Shown: in pieces, positions 18,833-25,841 of the stretch
Layout: each line of letters starts with the position of its first letter
Position numbering within the stretch: position 1 is the first letter of the stretch
NCBI GenBank assembly: GCA_017483575.1
Contig: JAFUWF010000017.1
Span: forward strand, 1 to 64,000
DNA length: 64,000 bases
DNA from: Bacteroidales bacterium
GTDB taxonomy: Bacteria > Bacteroidota > Bacteroidia > Bacteroidales > P3
Reading direction: 5' to 3'
Program-made: the position numbers and the translations under genes
Notes under the pieces: generated by a model
Seen by the model: the letters and a program-made list of their open reading frames with translations, nothing else
The model's database searches: none
What the model was told of the DNA's origin: nothing

Positions 18833-20161
18833 TTATTTCTTGGCGGCCATCATGGCGCGGACTCGGTTCTTGCCGAGGCGTATCTCGTCGGTCAGCGGCT
18901 TGTTGGCCGGGCAGCTGAAGAAGCAGCAGCCACACTCGATGCAGTCAAGGATGTTGTGCTCCTTGGCCTCCTCGATACGGCCGTTCTTCACCAGCGACGA
19001 GAAGAGGTAAGGCTCCAGGCCCATGGGGCAGGCGTGCATGCACTTGCCGCAACGGATACAGGCCGTCTCGGGGCTGCGACGGGCCTCGCCCTCGTCCATG
19101 ACGAGCACACTCGAATTGCCCTTCACCGTCGGGGCATCGAGGTTCACCACGGCCTTGCCCATCATCGTGCCGCCGCTGATGACCTTGCCGGTCGTGGCGG
19201 GCAACTCGCCGATGGAGTGCTTGATGATGTCGTTGTAGGTCGTACCGATACGCACCACGTAGTTGTGCTGGCTCGGAAGCTTCTTGCCGGTGACGGTGAG
19301 GATGTTCTCGATGAGGGGTTTGTTCTTCTGGATGGCCTCGTAGACCGAGAAGGCGGTGCCAAGGTTGCTCACCACGCAGCCCACATCGATAGGCAGCTTG
19401 CCGCTGGGCACCTTGCGGCCGGTGACGGCATTGATGAGCTGCTTCTCGGCGCCCTGCGGGTACTTCACCTTCAGGGGCTCGACTATGATGCCTTCGAACT
19501 GCTTGGCCATGTCCTGCATCTTCTGGATGGCCAGAGTCTTGTTGCTCTCGATGCCGATGTAGGCATTGGGAACACCCAGGGCCTTGCGCAGGATGCTCAC
19601 GCCGATGCACACCTCTTCGGCATGCTCCATCATGACGCGGTAGTCGCTCGTCAGGTACGGCTCGCACTCCGCGGCATTGATGATGAGGTATTCGGCCTTC
19701 TTGCCTTCGGGAATGCTGTATTTGATATGTGCGGGGAACGTGGCGCCGCCGAGGCCCACAATACCCATCTCCTTCAGTTTGGCCACAATCTCTTTGGGCT
19801 CCAGCGTGCACTCGCGCTTGATGTCGGGAGTGCGGTCGATGGTCTCCATCCACTCGTCGCCTTCCACCTTGATGTATACGGCGGGCTTGGTGAGGCCGAA
19901 GGCATCCTTGCAGGTATCTACCTTCAGCACCGTACCGCTGACGGGCGAATGGACATTGGCGCACATGAAAGCCTGCGCCTCGCCGATGAGCTGACCCACT
20001 TTCACCTTGTCGCCCTTCTGCACCACCGGAGTGGCGGGGGCGCCGAGGTGCTGGTTCATCAGCACCACCATCTGCTGCGGCACGGGCATCACCTCGATGG
20101 CGGCATCGTTCGATATCTTGTTTTCTTCGGGGTGGACACCACCCATTTTGAAAGTCTTCAT
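18833..20161 (-). CDS. rnfC: Rnf complex subunit C, NADH-binding
   Basis: This 442-residue soluble subunit accepts or donates electrons at NAD(H). The N-terminal part contains a lipoyl-like fold (VQKGDKVKVGQLIGEA, VHSPVSGTVLK), the middle holds the flavin/NADH region (GLGGATFPAHIKY, INAAECEPYLT), and the C-terminus has two ferredoxin-type clusters, CIRCGKCMHACP and CIECGCCFFSCP. It is the second gene of the operon, after rnfB. Confidence 0.96.
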   Translation of the reverse strand: MKTFKMGGVHPEENKISNDAAIEVMPVPQQMVVLMNQHLGAPATPVVQKGDKVKVGQLIGEAQAFMCANVHSPVSGTVLKVDTCKDAFGLTKPAVYIKVEGDEWMETIDRTPDIKRECTLEPKEIVAKLKEMGIVGLGGATFPAHIKYSIPEGKKAEYLIINAAECEPYLTSDYRVMMEHAEEVCIGVSILRKALGVPNAYIGIESNKTLAIQKMQDMAKQFEGIIVEPLKVKYPQGAEKQLINAVTGRKVPSGKLPIDVGCVVSNLGTAFSVYEAIQKNKPLIENILTVTGKKLPSQHNYVVRIGTTYNDIIKHSIGELPATTGKVISGGTMMGKAVVNLDAPTVKGNSSVLVMDEGEARRSPETACIRCGKCMHACPMGLEPYLFSSLVKNGRIEEAKEHNILDCIECGCCFFSCPANKPLTDEIRLGKNRVRAMMAAKK

Positions 20162-20169
20162 CTCTCTTT

Positions 20170-20204
20170 GAATTAAGAATTAAGAGTTAAGCATTAAGAA
20201 TTGG
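20170..20204. repeat. Heptamer array (GAATTAA) over the rnfB stop codon
   Basis: Five units GAATTAA, GAATTAA, GAGTTAA, GCATTAA and GAATTGG run from the spacer into the last codons of rnfB. The rnfB stop (20194-20196) lies in the fourth unit. Confidence 0.85.
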
Positions 20205-21096
20205 CCTGCGGAGCGGCGGGGGCTGGCTGGGCGGCGGGAGCCTCGGCGGGCTTCGGAGCCTCGGGCTTCTTGGCCGGGGCCGGGAAGTTCACGTCGACGA
20301 TGGCATGCGTCGGGCACTCCGTCACGCACTTGCGGCAGGCGATGCACTTGTTGAAGTCGATGTACGAAAGGTTGTCGGCGATGGTGATGGCCTCCATGGG
20401 GCACACCTTGGCGCACTTGCCGCAGCCGATGCAGGCGTTGGCGCAGGTCTTCATGGCCTGGGCGCCCTTCTCCTTGTTGACGCAGCTGACGTACACGCGG
20501 CGGTCCTTCTTGCCCTTGTTGCGCAGCTCGATGATGCGACGGGGGCAGGCCTTGGCACAAGCGCCGCAGGCGGTGCACTTGTTCTCGTCGACCACCGGCG
20601 TACCGGTAGCGGGATCCATGTGGATGGCGTCGAACTGGCAGGCTGCCACACAGTCGCCACAGCCAAGGCAACCGAAGGGGCAACCGTTCTCGCCGGTGTA
20701 CACAGTGTTCTGGAAGGCGCAGGAACGCAGGCCGTCGTAGTTGGAGAGACGCTTCTCCCCGCAGTTGGCGGGATGGCAGCGCACCACGGCCACCTGGGGC
20801 TCGCCCTGCTCCACGGCACAGCCTAACAACTGGGCAATCTTCTGGGCCACAGCGTCGCCACCGGGGGCGCAGCGCAGACCGTCGAGGTTGCCCTGGGCCA
20901 CGCAGGCCTCGGCAAAAGCACGGCAGCCGGCCTTGCCGCAGCCGCCGCAGTTGGCACCCGGCAGCACCTCGGCCACCTCATCGATCAGTGGATCTTCGAC
21001 CACCTTGAATTTTTGGGCTACAAAATAGAGCACCACGGCAAAGAAGGCGCCAATAACGCCCAATACCAATACCGCAATCAAGATTTGTTGAGTCAT
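20194..21096 (-). CDS. rnfB: Rnf complex subunit B, polyferredoxin
   Basis: The 300-residue protein has one N-terminal membrane helix, the special [4Fe-4S] domain NCGGCGKAGCRAFAEAC, and four ferredoxin-type motifs (CLGCGDCVAACQ, CTACGACAKACP, CIGCGKCAKVCP, CIACRKCVTECP). It takes electrons from reduced ferredoxin and feeds the membrane part. The C-terminal tail is a Pro/Ala/Lys linker ending in residues coded by a heptamer array. It is first in the operon and has its own promoter. Confidence 0.96.
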   Translation of the reverse strand: MTQQILIAVLVLGVIGAFFAVVLYFVAQKFKVVEDPLIDEVAEVLPGANCGGCGKAGCRAFAEACVAQGNLDGLRCAPGGDAVAQKIAQLLGCAVEQGEPQVAVVRCHPANCGEKRLSNYDGLRSCAFQNTVYTGENGCPFGCLGCGDCVAACQFDAIHMDPATGTPVVDENKCTACGACAKACPRRIIELRNKGKKDRRVYVSCVNKEKGAQAMKTCANACIGCGKCAKVCPMEAITIADNLSYIDFNKCIACRKCVTECPTHAIVDVNFPAPAKKPEAPKPAEAPAAQPAPAAPQANS

Positions 21097-21161
21097 GTTA
21101 TTATTTTGTGTTTTAGGTTTTCCGTTAAAATTTTATAACTTGCTTTTATATACTAAACGAG

Positions 21162-21171
21162 TGCAAAAATA
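21162..21171 (-). promoter_or_regulatory. rnf operon promoter -7 element
   Basis: The complement TATTTTTGCA fits the TAnnTTTG element and is 66 bp upstream of the rnfB ATG. The remaining spacer up to 21510 holds low-complexity sequence and the 38-bp repeat; I see no gene in it. Confidence 0.7.
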
Positions 21172-21337
21172 CATAAATTATATTAAACAGCCAAATTTTT
21201 TTTTCCACACCCGTTGAAAACCCCTTTTTCCATCCCCGGAACCCGCCACAAACAATCATCGTACAAAGCAAAATATTAATCGTAACACAACAAAACAAAT
21301 TTTATCCATAAAACATTAATAATCAACCATTTTACCA

Positions 21338-21375
21338 TATCATACTCTTCCCATCCTGTTACCACACTCCTACCC
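21338..21375. repeat. 38-bp dispersed repeat, copy 2 (inverted to copy 1)
   Basis: This is the inverted counterpart of 7201-7238, 33 of 38 positions identical. It lies in the 470-bp spacer between the divergent rnfB and usp genes. Confidence 0.8.
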
Positions 21376-21510
21376 TCCTCGTTCCACCCTTTTCGCCGGA
21401 AGGTTTTAATAGGTACCGGAGGGGGCCCTGGAGGGGTGCCCAGGAAGGGCCAAAAGGGGGTGTTCGGCGAGTGGGCGACGGTTGGTTTGAACAGAAAAAA
21501 CGAAAAAAAA

Positions 21511-21542
21511 TTTGGTGGATTCATTTTTTATTTGTAATTTTG
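21511..21542 (+). promoter_or_regulatory. Promoter of the universal stress protein gene
   Basis: TTTGG at 21511 and TAATTTTG at 21535-21542 give a good Bacteroidota promoter with 20 bp between the boxes, ending 27 bp before the ATG. Confidence 0.75.
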
Positions 21543-21568
21543 TATCGTCAAAATTAAATGAAATACCT

Positions 21569-22390
21569 ATGAGCAAAGTTGTTGTTGGTTTCGATTTTTC
21601 TTCGGGTTCGGCCTATGCCGTCGACCTCGCCATCGACATTGCCAACCGTTGGCAATGCGATATCCGACTGGTGTATGTGAAGGAAAAAAAGGAGGATGAA
21701 GACCCTATCAGGGCCGAAATCGAGCGTCGCAATGCCGGTGTGGCGCACCTGCTGAAGGGCATCAAGCTGGAATACGTTCTCCGCCAGGGCAATCCCGCCG
21801 AGGAACTGGCCAAACAGGCCGAGGAGGACGACGCCTCGTTGCTGATCGTTGGCACCCACGGCATGAGCGGTATGAAGAAGAGCCTGCTGGGCCGCAACAG
21901 CTACCGCACCGTGGAGCTCTCGCCCGTGCCTGTGTTGCTCATCCGCGAGGACTTCAACTTCAACAAGGCGTTGGAGAACATCGTGGTGCCCATCGACAGC
22001 AGCGACGACACCCGCCAGAAGATAGGCCAGGCCGCCACCTTCGCCAAGACTTTCGGTTCCAAGATACACCTCCTGGGCCTCTTCACCTCGTCGGCACCGA
22101 GTGTGCGCCAGGTGGTGAAGAACTACATCAGCATGGTGCAGCGCTACCTCGACACCAACAACATCGAATACAGCACCGAGTTCATGGCCGTCAAGGGCAA
22201 CGTCACCACGGACACCATCGAGTACGCCGAGCGTGTGAATGCCGACATGATAGCCATCATGACCGAGCAGGAGAGTTCCCTCACCAGCCTCATTATGGGA
22301 AACTTCGCACAGCAGATGCTCACCCAGTCCAAGACCCCCGTTCTCACCGTGCGCCCCAAGAAGGTTCTTGCCGACACGGCACAGTATTAA
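21569..22390 (+). CDS. Tandem universal stress protein
   Basis: The ATG at 21569 gives 273 residues starting SKVVVGFDFSSGSAYAV; a longer frame from 21512 would cover the promoter. Two UspA-like domains follow each other. The first has the nucleotide-binding pattern GTHGMSGMKKSLLGRNSYRT near residues 105-125; the second is more divergent (TEQESSLTSLIMGNFAQQML). These proteins bind ATP or AMP and help cells through starvation or oxygen stress. It is transcribed away from the rnf operon, and the next gene on the same strand follows after 54 bp. Confidence 0.88.
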   Translation: MSKVVVGFDFSSGSAYAVDLAIDIANRWQCDIRLVYVKEKKEDEDPIRAEIERRNAGVAHLLKGIKLEYVLRQGNPAEELAKQAEEDDASLLIVGTHGMSGMKKSLLGRNSYRTVELSPVPVLLIREDFNFNKALENIVVPIDSSDDTRQKIGQAATFAKTFGSKIHLLGLFTSSAPSVRQVVKNYISMVQRYLDTNNIEYSTEFMAVKGNVTTDTIEYAERVNADMIAIMTEQESSLTSLIMGNFAQQMLTQSKTPVLTVRPKKVLADTAQY

Positions 22391-22392
22391 CG

Positions 22393-22440
22393 AAATTGAG
22401 AATTGAGAATTGAGAATTTAAAATTAAAAATTGAGAATCC
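22393..22440. repeat. Heptamer array (AATTGAG) before the SPOR gene
   Basis: Seven units of AATTGAG/AATTTAA/AATTAAA type occupy nearly the whole spacer between the stress protein and the SPOR-domain gene. Confidence 0.92.
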
Positions 22441-22444
22441 AGAC

Positions 22445-22933
22445 ATGAAGAAAACAATTGGAGAGAACGGAAATCGGAAATGGTTGAAACTGTTATGCGT
22501 CAGCTTAATTATCAATTTCCATTTTTCAACTTTCAATTCTCTCCAGGCGCAGACGGGCCGCGTCACCGTGACGGGCGACGTGGCCGTGAACGAGATGGTG
22601 GCACGCCATGTGGAACTCAACAACCGCACCAAGACCATGCCGGGCTACCGTGTGCAGATAGCCTCCTTCTCCGGTATCAACTCCAAGAACAGCGCCTTCT
22701 CCCTGCGCGAACGCTTCATGACCGACTACCCCGCCGTCCAGGCCTACATCATCTACGACGAGCCCAACTTCAAGGTCAAAGTCGGCGACTTCCGTTCCCG
22801 CCTCGAAGCCTACGCTTTCCTACAGGAAATCAAAGAAGTATACAAAGGCTACATCATCAAAGACAACATCTACGCCGAGCCCCCCACCCTCGAAGACTAC
22901 GCCCCCGACGACCTGGAATCAGGCGAGGAATAG
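22445..22933 (+). CDS. Exported SPOR-domain protein
   Basis: The start at 22445 gives 162 residues with an N-terminal signal peptide; an upstream in-frame start at 22403 would only add array-coded residues. The hydrophobic part of the signal (IINFHFSTFNSLQAQ) is coded by a heptamer array. Residues 65-140 form a SPOR domain (GYRVQIASFSG to KVKVGDFRSRLEAYAFLQEI), a fold that binds denuded glycan strands in peptidoglycan. Its 3' end overlaps the convergent hemW by 15 bp. Confidence 0.85.
   Translation: MKKTIGENGNRKWLKLLCVSLIINFHFSTFNSLQAQTGRVTVTGDVAVNEMVARHVELNNRTKTMPGYRVQIASFSGINSKNSAFSLRERFMTDYPAVQAYIIYDEPNFKVKVGDFRSRLEAYAFLQEIKEVYKGYIIKDNIYAEPPTLEDYAPDDLESGEE
22505..22544. repeat. Heptamer array inside the SPOR-protein signal peptide
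   Basis: Units of TCAATTT/TTCAACT/TTCAATT type code residues of the signal peptide hydrophobic core. The complementary sequence forms the preceding spacer array at 22393-22440, so the two can pair. Confidence 0.85.
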
Positions 22934-24013
22934 GTCCGCGGCCATGCCGTCGGCGTAGAGGAGGCCTTCTGTTGTGGGTTCACACCTCATACCTCCGACT
23001 TCCGACCTCTCGACAATCCAACCGCAAGCGATATAGGGCTGTATCTTTCGATGCAGCTCTTCTTTGTATTTGTCGGGGACCATATCCAGCGGGATGCCAC
23101 GGGTGGTGCGGAGGGAGGTCATCAGGAGTTCGTTGAAGGCGTCGTCGTCGGTGAGGGTTTCTTCGTTCTCTACTCTCCACTCTCCGCTCTCCGCTCCCAT
23201 GGGGCCGTTCCATCTCCGGTGGAGGCCGTCGAAGCTGTGGGCTCCGGGGCCGAGGCCTAGGTAGGGCGTACGGTCCCAGTAGCGGCTGTTGTGGCGCGAA
23301 TGGCAGCCGGGGCGACAGTAGTTGGAGACCTCGTATTGAACGAAACCCTTGGCAATGAGCGTATCATGCAGGGCGAAGTACTGCCGCACCACCTCGTCGT
23401 CTCCGGGCAGCACCACCCTCCCCTGCTCCACCTGGCGGGCAAGCGCCGTGCCAGGTTCCACGGTGAGGGCATAGGCGGAGACATGGGTAACCAATTGAAA
23501 ATTGAAAAATGAAGATTGAAAATGAAGAGGAAGGCCATAGATGAAGTCGACGCTGATGTTGTGGAAGCCGGCGTCGTAGGCGTTCTGCACGGCGTCGAGG
23601 GCCTGTTGCGCTGTGTGGCGGCGGCCGATGAGGCGGAGCATCTCGTCGTCGAGGGTCTGGATGCCGATGCTGAGGCGGTTGACGAGGCCGATGTTACGGA
23701 GGCCCTGCAGGTAGTCCACCGTCAGGTCCTCGGGGTTGGCCTCCAGCGTCACCTCCTCCACCTGCGAGAGGTCGAAGCACTCGTGCAGGGCATCGACGAT
23801 GCGGGTCAACTGCTCCAGCGGCAGGATGCTCGGCGTGCCGCCGCCGAAGTAGACCGTGCGGATGGGGTGAGACTGCTCGCCACGGCGTTGCCGCATCTCC
23901 TCGATGAGATTGTCAACGTACAGGGTCTGCCGGCGGGACGCCGGCGCTCCATGGGAATAGAACGCGCAGTAGGTGCACTTGCGGTGGCAGAAGGGTACGT
24001 GAATGTATATCAT
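22919..24013 (-). CDS. hemW: Heme chaperone HemW (radical SAM, HemN-like)
   Basis: The 364-residue protein opens with the radical SAM motif CHRKCTYCAF and has GGGTPSIL, LEANPEDL, and VNRLSIGIQTLDD as expected in HemW. HemW binds heme and delivers it to respiratory proteins; it lacks the HemN-specific N-terminal residues. Three heptamer arrays are inserted in-frame (22984-23013, 23165-23198, 23492-23530). The last replaces the segment after YGLP, where the family normally has PGQT, and shortens it by about six residues. Whether the protein is fully active is therefore an open point. Its ATG overlaps the meaB stop. Confidence 0.9.
   Translation of the reverse strand: MIYIHVPFCHRKCTYCAFYSHGAPASRRQTLYVDNLIEEMRQRRGEQSHPIRTVYFGGGTPSILPLEQLTRIVDALHECFDLSQVEEVTLEANPEDLTVDYLQGLRNIGLVNRLSIGIQTLDDEMLRLIGRRHTAQQALDAVQNAYDAGFHNISVDFIYGLPLHFQSSFFNFQLVTHVSAYALTVEPGTALARQVEQGRVVLPGDDEVVRQYFALHDTLIAKGFVQYEVSNYCRPGCHSRHNSRYWDRTPYLGLGPGAHSFDGLHRRWNGPMGAESGEWRVENEETLTDDDAFNELLMTSLRTTRGIPLDMVPDKYKEELHRKIQPYIACGWIVERSEVGGMRCEPTTEGLLYADGMAADLFLA
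22984..23013. repeat. Heptamer array (CCTCCGA type) in the hemW C-terminal region
   Basis: CCTCATA, CCTCCGA, CTTCCGA and CCTCTCG follow one another. Read on the minus strand they code ERSEVGGMR near the HemW C-terminus. Confidence 0.8.
23165..23198. repeat. Heptamer array (CTCTCCA type) in hemW
   Basis: Five units of TCTCCAC/TCTCCGC type are read on the minus strand as GAESGEWRVENEE. The same unit lies in the sigma-54 activator and in the signal peptide of the gene at 56493-57170. Confidence 0.85.
23492..23530. repeat. Heptamer array (AATTGAA type) replacing a conserved hemW segment
   Basis: Five AATTGAA/AATGAAG units are read on the minus strand as LHFQSSFFNFQL, directly after the conserved YGLP of HemW. 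Confidence 0.88.
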
Positions 24014-25095
24014 CCTAACAGTTGGTCGGCGGCGGCGTAGGGGCTGATTTTATTTTCAAGGATTTCCTTGCTCAGGGCCTCGATGCGTTCCTCCATGCCG
24101 GGGGCGTTGAAGAAGCGCTCGCGCAGACCGTTCTCGATGGCCTCGGTCATGATGCGCAGGTTCTGCTGCTGCCGTTTCTGGTAGAAATAGCCGTTGCCTT
24201 TGGTGAAGGTGACGTAGTCCATCACGGAATTCCACAGCTCTTCGACGCCCTGCTTGGTGTAGGCCGAGCAGAGCATCACCTTCACCGTCCAGCCGCTTTC
24301 GGGCATGGGGAAAAGGTGGAGGGCATTGCGGAACTGCGCGGCGGAGAGCTCGGAGCGTTGCATATCAAGCTCGCACTTGTTGATGGCAATCATGTCGGCC
24401 ATCTCCATGATGCCGCGCTTGATGCCCTGCAGCTCGTCGCCTGTGTTGGCCAGCTGCAGCAGGAGGAAGAAGTCCACCATGGAGTGCGCCGCCACCTCGC
24501 TCTGGCCCACGCCAACGGTCTCGACGATGACAACGTCGAAGCCTGCAGCCTCGCAGAGGGTGATGATTTCCCTCGTCTTGCGCGCCACGCCGCCCAGGCT
24601 TCCCGCCGAGGGGCTGGGACGGATAAAGGCGTTGGGGTCGACGGAGAGCTCCTCCATGCGTGTCTTGTCGCCGAGGATGGAGCCGCGGGAGCGTTCGCTG
24701 CTGGGGTCGATGGCCAGCACGGCCACCTTGTGGTTGTGCGAAGTGAGCATCTTGCCCAGGGCTTCGATGATGGTGCTCTTGCCGGCACCGGGGACACCGG
24801 TGATGCCGAGGCGTACGCTCTTGCCGCTGTAGGGCAGGCAGCGCTCGATGACCTGCTGCGCCTTCTGTTGATGATCGAAGCGCGAGCTCTCCACCAGCGT
24901 GATGGCACGGCTAAGGAGGGTGCGGTCGCCGTGGCGGATGCCGCTGACCAGTTCCTCCACCGTGGGCTCCTGTCGGCGCAGGGCTCGCATGCGCTCCACA
25001 TAGCTGCTGCTGACCTGTTCGGGCTGCTTGACGCCGGGAGCCACGCTCAGCGCCGAGTCGTATTCGAAGTTACTATAAAGATGTTTGTCGTCCAT
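24010..25095 (-). CDS. meaB: MeaB/ArgK-type GTPase (methylmalonyl-CoA mutase chaperone)
   Basis: The start at 25095 (MDDKHLYSNFEYD) gives 361 residues; a longer reading frame to 25200 only covers a heptamer array and the S23 gene. The G-domain shows GVPGAGKSTII, AIDPSSERSRGSILGDK, ETVGVGQSEV and NKCE in order. MeaB-type GTPases load and protect the cobalamin cofactor of methylmalonyl-CoA mutase, a key enzyme of propionate formation. The mutase genes are not in this window. The gene is translationally coupled to hemW. Confidence 0.93.
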   Translation of the reverse strand: MDDKHLYSNFEYDSALSVAPGVKQPEQVSSSYVERMRALRRQEPTVEELVSGIRHGDRTLLSRAITLVESSRFDHQQKAQQVIERCLPYSGKSVRLGITGVPGAGKSTIIEALGKMLTSHNHKVAVLAIDPSSERSRGSILGDKTRMEELSVDPNAFIRPSPSAGSLGGVARKTREIITLCEAAGFDVVIVETVGVGQSEVAAHSMVDFFLLLQLANTGDELQGIKRGIMEMADMIAINKCELDMQRSELSAAQFRNALHLFPMPESGWTVKVMLCSAYTKQGVEELWNSVMDYVTFTKGNGYFYQKRQQQNLRIMTEAIENGLRERFFNAPGMEERIEALSKEILENKISPYAAADQLLG

Positions 25096-25102
25096 TTTTT
25101 TC

Positions 25103-25550
25103 AGGTATGAGGTAGGAGGTATGAGATTGGAGGTTGATGTCAGTCTTTGCAATATACTTTTTTTGTTGCAGCTGAAAGCAGTTTCACCAACTCCTCGCAA
25201 TCTCCATACAAACTATTAAACTGCTCTTCCGTGAGATAATCGGTGGCATTAAGCAATTCAAGCCAATACAATGATTCCTCCGCCTCTTTCAACGATATCG
25301 ACAACTTCATACCAAAATCCGGCATTGATTGCGCTCGTTTGGCCTCTCTAACATTGGCACCGATACTCGTACCGCTTCTCAACAACTGCTTGGACAATAC
25401 ATATTCATGCTTCTCCTCGCAAAGATACTTATAGAGTTTCACAACACGGACAGCGAAATTAAAACTCTTGCTCTGTATAATAGTCTCAGCCATATTATAA
25501 AAATAAATCAACTTCAAAACCTCATACCTTCGACCTCCTACCTCCTACCT
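25103..25550. mobile_element. Candidate cassette: S23 gene between inverted heptamer arrays
   Basis: The S23 gene is bordered at 25103-25138 by GGTATGA/GGTAGGA-type units and at 25517-25550 by the complementary CCTCATA/CCTCCTA units, so the transcript could fold with the gene in the loop. This resembles the layout of 23S rRNA intervening sequences, which carry S23 genes between complementary ends. No target-site duplication was identified. Mobility is inferred. Confidence 0.5.
25140..25493 (-). CDS. Four-helix-bundle protein of the S23 / 23S rRNA intervening-sequence family
   Basis: The start at 25493 (MAETIIQSKSF) gives 117 residues that match the S23 family: FNFAVRVVKLYKYLCEE, then LLRSGTSIGANVREAKRAQS in the second helix, KLSISLKEAEESLYWLELL in the third and ELVKLLSAATKKV in the fourth. 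The family was first found inside 23S rRNA intervening sequences, and relatives (bAvd) serve diversity-generating retroelements. Its biochemical role is unknown. There is no rRNA and no reverse transcriptase near it here; inverted heptamer arrays flank it. Confidence 0.88.
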   Translation of the reverse strand: MAETIIQSKSFNFAVRVVKLYKYLCEEKHEYVLSKQLLRSGTSIGANVREAKRAQSMPDFGMKLSISLKEAEESLYWLELLNATDYLTEEQFNSLYGDCEELVKLLSAATKKVYCKD

Positions 25551-25587
25551 AAATCAAAAAGCGGCCTTTAGGACCGCTTTTTGATTT
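25551..25587. terminator. Terminator of the tRNA transcript, possibly bidirectional
   Basis: AAATCAAAAAGCGG pairs with CCGCTTTTTGATTT around a short loop. It follows the tRNA on the minus strand with a T-run and abuts the S23 cassette. Confidence 0.85.
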
Positions 25588-25591
25588 CAAG

Positions 25592-25665
25592 TAGCGGGAA
25601 TCAGACTTGAACTGATGACCTCCGGGTTATGAATCCAGCGCTCTAACCAGCTGAGCTATCCCGCC
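25592..25665 (-). tRNA. tRNA with CAU anticodon, probably elongator Met
   Basis: The minus strand folds into a 74-nt cloverleaf: acceptor GGCGGGA with TCCCGCT, D-arm with GCTCAGCTGGTTAGAGC, anticodon loop TTCATAA (CAT at 25629-25631), and T-loop GTTCAAGTC. CCA is not encoded. The closing pair next to the anticodon loop is an A-C mismatch. Elongator Met is favoured over the lysidine-modified Ile2 tRNA by the overall body sequence, but this is not certain. Confidence 0.88.
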
Positions 25666-25687
25666 ATCTTTCCTTTTGAAAGCGGGT

Positions 25688-25696
25688 GCAAAAGTA
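25688..25696 (-). promoter_or_regulatory. Promoter -7 element of the tRNA gene
   Basis: The complement TACTTTTGC lies 22 bp upstream of the tRNA 5' end. Confidence 0.6.
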
Positions 25697-25764
25697 CTAA
25701 CTTTTTCCGATATGACCAAATATTTTTGCAAAATAATTTACAACATATTATTTCTCAACGCTAT

Positions 25765-25804
25765 AAAAAGGTGGCGGCGATGCTTTTCAAGCATCGCCGC
25801 CACC
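25765..25804 (-). terminator. Terminator of the FISUMP-like secreted protein gene
   Basis: A perfect 16-bp stem (GGTGGCGGCGATGCTT with its complement, 25770-25804) with a 3-nt loop is followed by a T-run on the minus strand. Confidence 0.92.
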
Positions 25805-25841
25805 CGTATTTCAGCCTTTTGAAGCCTGTTTTCGCCCTTCT

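Noticed and set aside
21276-21524. An 82-codon minus-strand frame between rnfB and the stress protein gene
   Set aside because: Low-complexity, Pro/Phe-rich translation over a repeat and the usp promoter; no family resemblance.
24010-25200. meaB starting at 25200
   Set aside because: The extra 35 residues come from the heptamer array and the antisense of the S23 gene; the conserved protein begins at 25095.
25103-25550. Diversity-generating retroelement around the four-helix-bundle gene
   Set aside because: No reverse transcriptase, template repeat or variable protein lies near; the bundle protein alone is not enough.
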